NCBI GenBank assembly: GCA_002718135.1
Contig: PBDN01000017.1
Span: 1 to 34,212 of the forward strand
DNA: 34,212 nt
Direction of reading: 5' to 3'
Source of the DNA: Pelagibacteraceae bacterium
Lineage (GTDB): Bacteria; Pseudomonadota; Alphaproteobacteria; HIMB59; GCA-002718135
Numbering within the stretch: position 1 is the first letter of the stretch; the number at the start of each line of letters is the position of its first letter. The notes beneath the pieces were generated by a model. That model was given only the letters and a program-made list of their open reading frames with translations. It did no database searches and was not told where the DNA came from. Shown here piece after piece: positions 9,483-21,347 of the stretch. The translations under genes were made by a program, and so were the position numbers.

Positions 9483-10692
9483 TTAAATTTGATATTATTA
9501 ATGAGGCATTAGTTCCTCCAAATCCAAAACTATTTGACATTATATTTTGCAAATCTTGATTTTCTAATGTTTTTAATAAAATATTACTATCTTGTGCCTT
9601 GGGGTCGAGTGTTTCAATATTTGCTGAACCACTTAAAAAATTATTTTTCATCATTAATATGCAATAAATCAATTCATGTACCCCTGTTGCTCCTAAGGAA
9701 TGCCCCGTTAAAGATTTAGTGGAGCTCATTTTTGGAATCTTTTCTTTAAATACTTTTTTTATTGCTTCTAATTCTTTAATATCACCTATTGGAGTGCTTG
9801 TTCCATGTGTATTTATATAATCTATATTTCCTTTAATGTTTTTTAAAGCTTGCAACATACACCGTTCAGCACCTTCACCTGATGGTTGAACCATATCATA
9901 TCCATCAGAAGTCGCCCCATAACCTGTAATTTCAGCATATATTTTTGCTCCTCTAGCTTTAGCATGCTCTAATTCTTCCAAAACTAATGTACCTCCCCCT
10001 CCAGCAATAACAAAGCCATCTCTATTCATATCATAGGCTCTAGAGGCATTTTTTGGATTGTCATTGAATTTTGATGATAATGCTCCCATAGCATCGAAAA
10101 GTATAGAAAGCGTCCAATGAAGTTCTTCTCCGCCACCAGCAAAAATAATTTTTTGTTTTCCCATTTGAATCAACTCATAGGCATTTCCAATACAATGAGA
10201 ACTAGTTGAGCATGCTGATGTAATTGAATAATTAACTCCTTTAATTTTAAAAGGAGTTGCAAGTGTAGCTGAATTAGTGCTGGACATACTTCTCGGTACC
10301 ATAAAAGGTCCAACTTTTTTAGAACCTTTGTTTTTTCCAAGTTCAAAAGATTGAAATAAATTTTGTGTTGATGGACCTCCTGAACCAACTATAATACCAG
10401 TTAATTCATTTGAGATTTCATTTTCTTTAAGACCTGAATCTTTAATTGCATCTTCCATAGCTATATAATTATAAGCAGCACCATCACCCATAAACCTTAA
10501 AAGTCTTCTATCTATTCTATCTTCAATATTGATTATAGGTTTTCCATGCACAAGGCTTCTAAAAGAATATTCTTTATATTCTGGAGCCGCACTAATTCCA
10601 GAATTTAGTAATTTAAGATTTTTAATTATAGTATCTTGATCATTTCCTATACATGAAACTATTCCTAAACCTGTTACAACAACCCTTTTCAT
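9475..10692 (-). CDS. fabB: 3-oxoacyl-[acyl-carrier-protein] synthase I
   Basis: This is a ketoacyl-ACP synthase that condenses malonyl-ACP with acyl-ACP. FabB types also elongate the cis-3-decenoyl-ACP made by FabA. The 405-residue thiolase-fold protein has the Cys-His-His triad: Cys161 in TSACSTSSH, His296 in [11 protein letters not shown] and His331 in [10 protein letters not shown]. The C-terminal glycine-rich [12 protein letters not shown] is intact. Assignment to FabB rather than FabF rests on length and on being next to fabA, six bp downstream. Together they make unsaturated fatty acids without oxygen. Alphaproteobacteria commonly carry fabA-fabB-fabI in this order. Confidence 0.93.
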   Translation of the reverse strand: MKRVVVTGLGIVSCIGNDQDTIIKNLKLLNSGISAAPEYKEYSFRSLVHGKPIINIEDRIDRRLLRFMGDGAAYNYIAMEDAIKDSGLKENEISNELTGIIVGSGGPSTQNLFQSFELGKNKGSKKVGPFMVPRSMSSTNSATLATPFKIKGVNYSITSACSTSSHCIGNAYELIQMGKQKIIFAGGGEELHWTLSILFDAMGALSSKFNDNPKNASRAYDMNRDGFVIAGGGGTLVLEELEHAKARGAKIYAEITGYGATSDGYDMVQPSGEGAERCMLQALKNIKGNIDYINTHGTSTPIGDIKELEAIKKVFKEKIPKMSSTKSLTGHSLGATGVHELIYCILMMKNNFLSGSANIETLDPKAQDSNILLKTLENQDLQNIMSNSFGFGGTNASLIISNLNA

Positions 10693-10698
10693 ATATTA

Positions 10699-11202
10699 TT
10701 AATTTGAAATAAAAAGTCCCACTTTCATATCTTTAGCTTCATATATTTTTTTATCATCTGCTTTTAATATGCCATCAGCGACACCCAATATTAATTTTCT
10801 TAATATTACTCTTTTTAAAGAAATATGATAAGTAACTTTTTTTACAGTTTGTAGTACCTGTCCTGTGAATTTTACCTCACCAACACCTAATGCCCTCCCC
10901 TTACCTTTTTGTTCTAACCAACCTAAATAAAAACCTAACAGTTGCCACATTGCGTCAAGCCCTAAACAACCTGGCATCACAGGATCACCTTTAAAATGAC
11001 AATCAAAAAACCACAAATTTGGTTTTATGTCTAATTCTGCAATAATTTCTCCTTTGGAAAATTGACCACCATCTTGATTTATATTAATAATTCTATCAAA
11101 CATTAGCATAGGAGGCATTGGTAATTGAGCATTACCTTTTCCAAATAAGACACCCTTCGCACACTCAATCAACTCTTCATAATTGAAGGAATTTTGTTTC
11201 AT
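10699..11202 (-). CDS. fabA: 3-hydroxydecanoyl-[acyl-carrier-protein] dehydratase/isomerase
   Basis: FabA dehydrates 3-hydroxydecanoyl-ACP and isomerises the trans-2 product to cis-3-decenoyl-ACP, the branch point to unsaturated fatty acids. The 167-residue hot-dog protein has the FabA motif [20 protein letters not shown], with catalytic His69 and Asp83 close to the E. coli positions (70 and 84), and a C-terminal [14 protein letters not shown] strand. FabZ would be shorter and would have Glu rather than Asp at the second catalytic position. It follows the E1-like gene by 41 bp on the same strand, so a separate promoter in that gap is possible, but I see no convincing one. Confidence 0.95.
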   Translation of the reverse strand: MKQNSFNYEELIECAKGVLFGKGNAQLPMPPMLMFDRIININQDGGQFSKGEIIAELDIKPNLWFFDCHFKGDPVMPGCLGLDAMWQLLGFYLGWLEQKGKGRALGVGEVKFTGQVLQTVKKVTYHISLKRVILRKLILGVADGILKADDKKIYEAKDMKVGLFISN

Positions 11203-11243
11203 AGTCTTATGATATATAATTTTGGCTTATAATCAATTATTAC

Positions 11244-11990
11244 TTAAATATTATTTAAATAACATTTATTATTTTTTTTAACTCTTATTTTATTAACATT
11301 ATTTTTTTTTACATCAAATAATGTAATTATATTAACCTCTTTATTAAAATTAAGTAAATAGTTAAGCGTTTTTTGAGCAGCAAGTAGACCGGCAATACCG
11401 GCTGCTATACCATTAACCCCAACTTTTTCACACCTTGGTAAATCAATATCATTTTTATTTGGGAATAAACAATTTAAGCAAATATGGTGTTTTTTATTAT
11501 TATCAAATAATCCCAATTGCACATCATTTCCTATTACAGAACAAAAAATAAATTTTAATGCATGTATAGAGCAATATTCGTTAATTATTTTAGTATTATT
11601 CCAATCATCAGTTGTATCAATAATTATTGAAGAGTTGAACAGTATTGAGATATTAGATTTCTTAATATTTTCATTTATTATCTGTATATTTGCATTAGGG
11701 TTGATTTTTTGCAATCTATTTTTTGCTACATCAACTTTTTGCTTATTGAGATCGTTAATTGAAAATAAAATCTGACGATTTAAGTTACTTTTTTCAATTT
11801 TATCACCATCAATAATAGTGAGATTTTTTACTCCACTTGCAATTAAATATAGGCTTAATGGACATCCTATCCCACCTAGGCCAACTATGGTAATTTTTAA
11901 GTTTTCTAGTTTATCAATTTTTTCATTTGTATAATCTTTTAGTATAAACTGCCTACTAAATAATTCAAATTCTAAATCAGTATAACTCAT
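11244..11990 (-). CDS. ThiF/MoeB/HesA-family E1-like adenylyltransferase with an incomplete zinc site
   Basis: E1-like enzymes adenylate the C-terminal glycine of ubiquitin-fold sulfur carriers such as ThiS or MoaD. Seen in the 248 residues: the nucleotide loop GLGGIGCPLSLYL (37-49), IIDGDKIEKSNLNRQILF (59-76) with the conserved Asp and Asn-x-x-Arg, DTTDDW (125-130) for ATP/Mg, and one zinc-type CxxC (Cys171 and Cys174). Cys187 in RCEKVGVNG matches the candidate catalytic cysteine position. Families with structural zinc normally end with a second CxxC; here the C-terminus has Cys243 but then YLNNI and a stop, so the fourth cysteine is missing. No gene for a sulfur carrier, thiazole or molybdopterin pathway is near. 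It lies between ubiE (12 bp away) and fabA on the same strand. The family is certain; its substrate, and hence thiF versus moeB, is not. Confidence 0.8.
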   Translation of the reverse strand: MSYTDLEFELFSRQFILKDYTNEKIDKLENLKITIVGLGGIGCPLSLYLIASGVKNLTIIDGDKIEKSNLNRQILFSINDLNKQKVDVAKNRLQKINPNANIQIINENIKKSNISILFNSSIIIDTTDDWNNTKIINEYCSIHALKFIFCSVIGNDVQLGLFDNNKKHHICLNCLFPNKNDIDLPRCEKVGVNGIAAGIAGLLAAQKTLNYLLNFNKEVNIITLFDVKKNNVNKIRVKKNNKCYLNNI

Positions 11991-12002
11991 TATTGTTTTT
12001 TA

Positions 12003-12731
12003 TTAAATATTGTAACCATAATGAATAGACACTATCCCATCAAAAAGATCAATATATGATACTTTTTCAAATCCATTTTCAATAAGTTTTTGTTTAAGTT
12101 TTTCTTGAGTTGGAAAAAGCTCAATACTTTCATGAAGATATTGATATGCATTTTTATTATTTGCTATTAGTTTTCCCATTAATGGTAAAAAAAATGATTT
12201 GTATTTTTTATATATTTTTTGAGTGAATGCTGATCCTGGATTGCTAAATTCTAAACAGTAATAAATCCCTCCTGGTTTAAGTACTCTCTTTGCTTCTTTA
12301 ATTGATTTTTTGATATCAGTAATATTTCTTAAACAAAAAGAAATTATATATTTATCAAAAATATCATCTTTAAATTTAAGATTTTCTGCATTTTGTATAT
12401 GAAAGAATACATTTCTTTTTTTTATTGATTTTTTTGCAATTTCTAACATTCTATTATTTAAATCAATTAAATGAAGTTCACCTGTAAATTTTTTTGACAA
12501 AATTATCTGTGCAATATCACCAGATCCAGATCCGACATCAATAATTTTTTCTAATCCTTGTGGGTTTATCAATTCCACAAATCTTTTTTTCCACAGTTTA
12601 TGGGTTCCTAGACTCATAATATTGTTCATTAAATCATAATTTTTTGCAACATCTGAAAAAACTTTTTGCACTAATTTTGTTTTTTTATTAGTGTTAACTT
12701 TTGTAAATCCAAAATTTGAAAGTTTACTCAT
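12003..12731 (-). CDS. ubiE: Ubiquinone/menaquinone biosynthesis C-methyltransferase UbiE
   Basis: UbiE uses S-adenosylmethionine to C-methylate the quinone ring precursor (2-octaprenyl-methoxy-benzoquinol or demethylmenaquinol). The 242-residue product has the family block VFSDVAKNYDLMNNIMSLG at the N-terminus, the SAM-binding IIDVGSGSGDIAQIIL, FCLRNITDIKKSIKEAKRVLKPGG, and a C-terminal GIVSIHYGY. It opens the minus-strand group ubiE, E1-like gene, fabA, fabB, fabI, and its start codon is only 6 bp from that of the divergent mutM. Its promoter must therefore lie inside mutM coding DNA, or its mRNA must be nearly leaderless. Since the rest of the window points to an aerobic alphaproteobacterium, ubiquinone is the likelier product. 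Confidence 0.93.
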   Translation of the reverse strand: MSKLSNFGFTKVNTNKKTKLVQKVFSDVAKNYDLMNNIMSLGTHKLWKKRFVELINPQGLEKIIDVGSGSGDIAQIILSKKFTGELHLIDLNNRMLEIAKKSIKKRNVFFHIQNAENLKFKDDIFDKYIISFCLRNITDIKKSIKEAKRVLKPGGIYYCLEFSNPGSAFTQKIYKKYKSFFLPLMGKLIANNKNAYQYLHESIELFPTQEKLKQKLIENGFEKVSYIDLFDGIVSIHYGYNI

Positions 12732-12737
12732 TTTATA

Positions 12738-13580
12738 ATGCCAGAATTACCTGAAGTAGAAACAACAATTAGAGACTTGAAAATTCTTAAGAACATAAAA
12801 ATAATTAGAATTAATGTATATACAAAAAAATTAAGATATTCTGTACCAAATTCATTAAATAAATTAATTAAAGACAATAAAATAGTAAAAATCCATAGAA
12901 TTGCTAAATATATAATTATTGATTTTAGCAATAATTTTTCATTAATAATACATTTAGGGATGTCCGGTAGACTAAAAATCGTTAAATCTGTATTTAAAAA
13001 AGAAAAACATGATCATTTAAAAATAGAATTCGAGAAAAATTTTTTTTTAATTTTTAATGATCCAAGAAAATTTGGTTTTTTAGATATAAGTAAATCATCA
13101 AAAATTAGTTCTTTAAAATATATATCTATACTTGGCTTAGATGCTTTAAGTAAAAAGCTTGATGCCAATTATATATATACGAAAATACACAAATCGGCTG
13201 TTCCAATTAAGCAAATACTATTAAATCAACATATAGTATCAGGCATTGGTAATATCTATGCAAATGAAATTTTGTTTGATGCTAAAATATCACCTTTTGT
13301 TAGAGGCAATGAGATAAAAATTAGTCAAATAATGAGACTATTAAAATCTATAAAAAAAATTCTTAATAAAGCTATTATATTTAGAGGGTCTAGTATAAAG
13401 AATTTTAGATCAACCAATGGCACTATTGGCAATTTTCAATCAAATTTTAAAGTATATGATAAGGAGGGTAGCAGAATTTCAAAATTTAAAATTAAAAAAA
13501 CATCTCAATATGGAAGGGCCACTTACTATTGTCCTGAATTACAAAGAGATGTAAAAAACATAGAAGATAATTTAAATTGA
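12738..13580 (+). CDS. mutM: Formamidopyrimidine-DNA glycosylase with a degenerate, probably zinc-free finger
   Basis: MutM (Fpg) removes 8-oxoguanine and formamidopyrimidines and cuts the DNA backbone by beta,delta-elimination. The 280-residue product has an intact catalytic N-terminus, MPELPEVET, in which Pro2 is the nucleophile after Met removal and Glu3 and Glu6 are conserved. Also present are RIAKYIIIDF with the conserved Lys, the intercalation motif HLGMSGRLK, NDPRKFGFL, and VSGIGNIYANEIL of the helix-two-turn-helix. The C-terminal finger is unusual. The expected CxxC after the Gly-x-Pro turn is absent (residues 245-250 contain no cysteine), and the final CPxCQ reads CPELQ, so only Cys265 of four remains. 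The DNA-contacting Arg260 in GRATYYC is kept. Its start lies 6 bp from that of the divergent ubiE. Confidence 0.92.
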   Translation: MPELPEVETTIRDLKILKNIKIIRINVYTKKLRYSVPNSLNKLIKDNKIVKIHRIAKYIIIDFSNNFSLIIHLGMSGRLKIVKSVFKKEKHDHLKIEFEKNFFLIFNDPRKFGFLDISKSSKISSLKYISILGLDALSKKLDANYIYTKIHKSAVPIKQILLNQHIVSGIGNIYANEILFDAKISPFVRGNEIKISQIMRLLKSIKKILNKAIIFRGSSIKNFRSTNGTIGNFQSNFKVYDKEGSRISKFKIKKTSQYGRATYYCPELQRDVKNIEDNLN

Positions 13581-13604
13581 CTTTACTGAAATTAAATTTA
13601 TAGA
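13577..13604 (+). promoter_or_regulatory. Candidate promoter for rpsT
   Basis: TTGACT (13577-13582) lies 16 bp before TATAGA (13599-13604). It overlaps the last codon of mutM. A transcript would begin near 13611, only about 5 nt before the rpsT ATG, so the mRNA would be nearly leaderless; no ribosome-binding site is seen in front of rpsT, which agrees with this. Confidence 0.42.
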
Positions 13605-13615
13605 GCATAACTCTG

Positions 13616-13870
13616 ATGGCCAATCACAAATCTGCTAAAAAAAGATCAATTCAATCAATATCTAGGAATATTGTTAATTCTCGATATTCAACCAAGATTA
13701 GAACTAGTCTAAATAACTTTAAAGAAGCCATAAAATCAAAAAAAGACCAACAAATTCAGACAGCTTTCAGTGAAGTCAACTCAATAATGGCTAAAGCCGT
13801 TAAAAAAGGTGTAATCACAAAGCATTTTGCTTCAAGAAAGTTATCCCTGTTATCAAATCAAATTAAATAA
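13616..13870 (+). CDS. rpsT: 30S ribosomal protein S20
   Basis: S20 binds the 5' and 3' minor domains of 16S rRNA. The 84-residue, lysine-rich, all-helical product has the S20 signature: MANHKSAKKR at the N-terminus, RTSLNNFKEAIKSK in the middle and AVKKGVITKHFASRKLSLL at the C-terminus. It stands alone between mutM and dnaA, the position it has in many alphaproteobacteria. No ribosome-binding site is evident before the ATG and no hairpin terminator follows it, only a T-rich run. Confidence 0.95.
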   Translation: MANHKSAKKRSIQSISRNIVNSRYSTKIRTSLNNFKEAIKSKKDQQIQTAFSEVNSIMAKAVKKGVITKHFASRKLSLLSNQIK

Positions 13871-13932
13871 TTTTTTTTTATTTTATATTTTTTTCACTTT
13901 TCTTCTTGATAAAAATACGTAAAGAGTGTTCA

Positions 13933-13961
13933 TTAACATTATTATAATTGGTGGTTATAAT
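13933..13961 (+). promoter_or_regulatory. Probable sigma-70 promoter for dnaA
   Basis: TTAACA (13933-13938) is separated by exactly 17 bp from a perfect TATAAT (13956-13961). It lies in the 147-bp gap between rpsT and dnaA and would give a leader of about 50 nt. A second TATAAT (13943-13948) lies within the spacer. I found no cluster of DnaA boxes here, so autoregulation by DnaA and an origin at this site are not supported. The rest of the gap is T-rich DNA without recognisable structure. Confidence 0.6.
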
Positions 13962-14017
13962 ATTTTAGAATTTTGATTTATTTACAATAAATTAATATTG
14001 TGATTAAAAGGAGGACA

Positions 14018-15412
14018 ATGGATAATTCGCAAAACCTTTTTGATGATAATAAATGGTCCTCCCTAAAAAAAGATCTTAAAAAAACCGTTGGAGATAGTGC
14101 TTATAATAATTGGTTGAAACATTTAAAATATGTTTCATTCGAAAAAGACACCATTACATTTTCAGTGCCTACTAAATTTCTTAGAGATTGGATAGTTAAT
14201 AATTATTCAGATAAAGTAAAAACAGAGACAAAAAAATATTTTGAAAAAATAGAAATAATTAAATTTGTAGTAAAACCAAATGGTGGCAGAATAGTTCCAG
14301 GAACTACAAGAACAATAAAATCAACTGATAATCATTGGAAATCTTCACTTGATATTAGAAATAATCAACAAACCTCATACCCTAGTGAATTTGGAGCTCC
14401 TTTAGATCCTAGATTTACATTTGATAACTTTGTTGTAGGTAAGCCAAATGAATTAGCTTTTGCTGCAGCGCAAAGAGTTGCTGAAGCAGAAAAAGTTTCT
14501 TTTAATCCACTTTTTTTATATGGAGGAGTTGGTCTTGGCAAAACCCATCTCATGCATGCAATAGGATGGAAAGTTAAAGAACTGCGACCTGAAAGAAAAG
14601 TAATATATCTTTCTGCTGAAAAATTTATGTATCAGTTTGTTAGAGCATTAAGATATAAAGATACATCTGCTTTTAAGGAACAATTTAGGTCAATTGATGT
14701 ATTAATGATCGATGATGTTCAGTTTATAAGCGGAAAAGATAATACCCAAGAAGAATTTTTTCATACGTTTAATGCCTTAATAGAGCAAAATAAACAAATA
14801 GTTATTTCTGCAGATAAATCACCATCTGACCTTGATGGAGTTCAAGAAAGATTAAAGTCAAGATTGGGGTGCGGCCTTGTGGCCGACATACACCCAACTA
14901 CTTATGAATTACGTCTTGGAATTCTGATTGAAAAAGCTAAAAAAAGAGGTGTAGAAATACCTCCAAAAGTCTTAGAGTTTCTATCACATCGAATCATTTC
15001 TAATGTAAGAGAAATGGAAGGAGCGCTAAATAGACTTGTTGCTCATGCTACGCTGGTTGGTACATCAATTTCAGTCGAAACAGCACAAATTGTTTTGCAA
15101 GATTTATTAAAATCATCAAATAAAAAAATCACAATAGAAGAAATTCAAAAAAAAGTTGCAGAACATTTTAATATTCGTATTACTGATATGCATTCCCCAA
15201 GACGTTCAAGATCAGTAGCAAGACCTCGTCAGATTGCAATGTACTTAGCAAAATCTATAACCTCAAGATCATTACCTGAAATTGGTAGAAAATTTGGGGG
15301 CCGCGATCACACAACTGTAATGCACGCTGTAAAAAAAATAGAGGAATTAAAGCTCTTGGATGTTAATTTTAACGAAGATATAGAATTATTAAAAAGACTT
15401 ATAGATTCTTAA
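14018..15412 (+). CDS. dnaA: Chromosomal replication initiator protein DnaA
   Basis: DnaA is the AAA+ ATPase that binds and opens the replication origin. I begin it at the ATG at 14018 (MDNSQNLF, 464 residues), because AAGGAGG at 14008-14014 directly precedes it. A GTG at 14000 is also in frame but would put that site inside the gene; the 3-nt spacing to the ATG is short but acceptable. Seen in order: the N-terminal interaction domain (WSSLKKDLKKTVGDSAYNNW), a short linker, the AAA+ domain with Walker A GGVGLGKTHLMHAIG (about 169-183), Walker B VLMIDDVQFISG, and the C-terminal helix-turn-helix with the DnaA signature GRKFGGRDHTTVMHAVKKI. It is followed by dnaN, recF and gyrB in the classical order. 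Confidence 0.96.
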   Translation: MDNSQNLFDDNKWSSLKKDLKKTVGDSAYNNWLKHLKYVSFEKDTITFSVPTKFLRDWIVNNYSDKVKTETKKYFEKIEIIKFVVKPNGGRIVPGTTRTIKSTDNHWKSSLDIRNNQQTSYPSEFGAPLDPRFTFDNFVVGKPNELAFAAAQRVAEAEKVSFNPLFLYGGVGLGKTHLMHAIGWKVKELRPERKVIYLSAEKFMYQFVRALRYKDTSAFKEQFRSIDVLMIDDVQFISGKDNTQEEFFHTFNALIEQNKQIVISADKSPSDLDGVQERLKSRLGCGLVADIHPTTYELRLGILIEKAKKRGVEIPPKVLEFLSHRIISNVREMEGALNRLVAHATLVGTSISVETAQIVLQDLLKSSNKKITIEEIQKKVAEHFNIRITDMHSPRRSRSVARPRQIAMYLAKSITSRSLPEIGRKFGGRDHTTVMHAVKKIEELKLLDVNFNEDIELLKRLIDS

Positions 15413-15437
15413 GTCAAATTTCTTTATATTTTCAATA

Positions 15438-16553
15438 ATGAAACTTATTGTATCTAAAACGACTATATTCAAAACTTTATCACATTTACAAAATATAGTT
15501 GATAAAAAAAATGTTTTACCGATTTTATCAAATATTCTTATAGAAGCTGAAGACAATAATATTGTTTTGTCATCAACAGATATGGATATATCTATAACAG
15601 AAAAAATTAATTGTAATGTTATAGAAAGTGGCTCAACAACCATTAATGCTCAAATTATTTATGACATTATAAGAAAATTACCAGATTCAAGTGAAATAGA
15701 AATCATATCTAATGATGGTAAGATTTTATCACTACGTTCAGGCGAATCTCGCTTTTCTCTTGCATGCTTACCTAAAGAAGATTTTCCAATAATTGATCAA
15801 GCAAATGATGGAAAACAAATTACACTCGATGCGCAAGAATTAGGAAAATTAATTGATAAAACTAAATTTGCTATTTCTAATGAGGAAACAAGATATTTTT
15901 TGAATGGGCTATATTTTAATGCAACAGATAAAGAAAAAGATAATTATATTACTTTGGTTGGTACAGATGGACATAGGTTGGCAAAGTTTAGTTATCTAAA
16001 CAATGCTAAAAGTAAAGAAATTCCAGGAGTAATTATTCCAAAAAAAACTATAAATGAACTATCAAAATTACTTTCAGAAAGAAAAGATAAAATTGAAATT
16101 AATATTACGTCAAACAAAATAGTTTTTTATATTGATAATATTGTTTTAGTTTCAAAATTAATTGATGGTAATTTTCCAGATTATAAAAGAGTTATACCTA
16201 CAGATAACAAAAATATATTACAGGTGAACCGTAATAATTTTTTATCAGCCGTTGATAGAGTTAGCACAGTAGTAAATGAAAAATCTCCAGTTATTAAATT
16301 TAAAATATTAAAAAATCTTTTAAATGTTAATACCATTGATAGTGATAATAATACTGCCTCGGAAAATTTAAATGTTGAATATGATGGAGATGATATAGAA
16401 ATTGGATTTAATTCAAAATATATAATGGATATAGTTAATAATCTTGAAGATGAGGAAATATATATAAAATTAAAAGATAATTCCTCTCCAATAATAGCAA
16501 ATGAAAAATCAAATCCTGATTTGATATATGTTTTGATGCCTATGAGGGTTTAA
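15438..16553 (+). CDS. dnaN: DNA polymerase III beta subunit (sliding clamp)
   Basis: The beta clamp encircles DNA and tethers the replicative polymerase and other repair proteins. The 371-residue product matches the family length and has MKLIVSKTTIFKTLSHLQNIV at the N-terminus, the VGTDGHRLAKF segment in the second domain, DGNFPDYKRVIP, and the C-terminal YVLMPMRV that closes the protein-binding pocket. It follows dnaA by 25 bp without a recognisable terminator and precedes recF by 6 bp, so co-transcription with both is likely. There is no strong ribosome-binding site. Confidence 0.95.
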   Translation: MKLIVSKTTIFKTLSHLQNIVDKKNVLPILSNILIEAEDNNIVLSSTDMDISITEKINCNVIESGSTTINAQIIYDIIRKLPDSSEIEIISNDGKILSLRSGESRFSLACLPKEDFPIIDQANDGKQITLDAQELGKLIDKTKFAISNEETRYFLNGLYFNATDKEKDNYITLVGTDGHRLAKFSYLNNAKSKEIPGVIIPKKTINELSKLLSERKDKIEINITSNKIVFYIDNIVLVSKLIDGNFPDYKRVIPTDNKNILQVNRNNFLSAVDRVSTVVNEKSPVIKFKILKNLLNVNTIDSDNNTASENLNVEYDGDDIEIGFNSKYIMDIVNNLEDEEIYIKLKDNSSPIIANEKSNPDLIYVLMPMRV

Positions 16554-16559
16554 TTTATT

Positions 16560-20110
<3,551 letters not shown>

Positions 20111-20117
20111 CTTTTTT

Positions 20118-21347
20118 ATGAATACAATATTAATAGGAAATCTTATAAAGATTCGTTGGTTTGCTATACTAGGTCAACTTTCAGCGATTGTATTTGTTAA
20201 ATACCTTTTGAATATTCCAGTATTAATTATTGAGTCATTTTTTATAATTTTTCTCTCTATTTTAGTTAACTTTATTTCTTATTTTATTCAAAAAAATAAT
20301 TCTAAAATATCTAATAGATTATCATTTCTCTTTTTAGTATTTGATACTACACAACTAGGTTTATTATTATACATAAGCGGAGGTGTCTTTAATCCTTTTG
20401 CAATTTTGATTGTTGCACCAATTATTATTTCAGCATCTTATCTAGATGTTTTTTGGACAATTTTACTTTCCACATATTCGATTTTATTATTAATAATTAT
20501 TAATTTTAACTTTATACCAATTAGTTGGAGTGATACTTTTATAGTGCCAGAACTTTATAAAATAGGTATTCTTGTTTCTTTAATAATTACCATTATATTT
20601 GTTGCTGTTTATGCTTATTTATTTGCAAATTCCTCTAGAAAAATTTCTGAGGCATTATCTGAAACAAAATTACAACTTTCAAATCAAAAAAAAATTAAAG
20701 AAGTAGGCTCTTTAAGTGCTGCTGCAGTTCATGAATTAAGTACTCCGTTAAATACTATTTTCTTAGTTTTAAATGATTTATTAAAAGAAAAAAAATTAAT
20801 TAATGATAAAAATATTAAAAAAGATGTAGAATTACTAAAATCACAAGCTGAAAGATGTAAGCAGATTTTGTTACGTTTATCGAAAAATCCATTAAAATTA
20901 AAAGATAGTTTTATAGAAAAAATGAAATTATCTGATTTAATTAAATTAAATTTCGAAAAATTTAATGAAAATAAAAAAATTAAATTTATAAATTCTATAA
21001 AAGATGATGAGCCAGAAACATTTTTCAAAGATGAGATAGTATATGCATTAAGTAATATAATTCAAAATGCAATTATTTATTCATCTAGTTTAGTCACCGT
21101 AAAAATAGATTATGATAACATAAGCGTTAATATACAAGTGAGCAATGATGGTAATAATTTTCCTAAAGAAATTTTAGATAAAATAGGTGAACCTTATGTT
21201 TCTAAAAATAAAAAAGGTATGGGTCTTGGAATATTTATAGCAAAAAATCTAATAGAGAATATAGGTGGAGATATTTCATTTTATAACTCCAAAAAAGGAG
21301 ATGCTTCTGTTGAAATAATTATCAATAGATCTATCTTATATACATGA
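20118..21347 (+). CDS. regB: Redox-sensing histidine kinase RegB (PrrB/ActS family)
   Basis: RegB is a membrane sensor that follows the ubiquinone pool and cellular redox state and phosphorylates RegA. The 409-residue product has about six membrane segments (residues 20-170), the family N-terminal motif IRWFAILGQ, and the quinone-binding GGVFNPFAIL loop (88-97). The phosphorylation motif is AAAVHELSTPLNTI with His205. Cys247 in ERCKQIL matches the redox-active cysteine of Rhodobacter RegB (Cys265). The ATPase domain has NIIQNAI, SNDGNNFPKEILDKIGEPY and GMGLGIFIAKNL. It lies 7 bp after gyrB and overlaps regA by 4 nt, so kinase and regulator are translationally coupled. The senC/prrC gene found between them in Rhodobacter is absent. 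Confidence 0.93.
   Translation: MNTILIGNLIKIRWFAILGQLSAIVFVKYLLNIPVLIIESFFIIFLSILVNFISYFIQKNNSKISNRLSFLFLVFDTTQLGLLLYISGGVFNPFAILIVAPIIISASYLDVFWTILLSTYSILLLIIINFNFIPISWSDTFIVPELYKIGILVSLIITIIFVAVYAYLFANSSRKISEALSETKLQLSNQKKIKEVGSLSAAAVHELSTPLNTIFLVLNDLLKEKKLINDKNIKKDVELLKSQAERCKQILLRLSKNPLKLKDSFIEKMKLSDLIKLNFEKFNENKKIKFINSIKDDEPETFFKDEIVYALSNIIQNAIIYSSSLVTVKIDYDNISVNIQVSNDGNNFPKEILDKIGEPYVSKNKKGMGLGIFIAKNLIENIGGDISFYNSKKGDASVEIIINRSILYT

Noticed and set aside
14000..14017. GTG start for dnaA
   Set aside because: It has no ribosome-binding site of its own and contains the AAGGAGG that serves the ATG at 14018.
13871..14017. Replication origin next to dnaA
   Set aside because: No cluster of TTATNCACA-type DnaA boxes is visible, and in many alphaproteobacteria the origin is not at dnaA.
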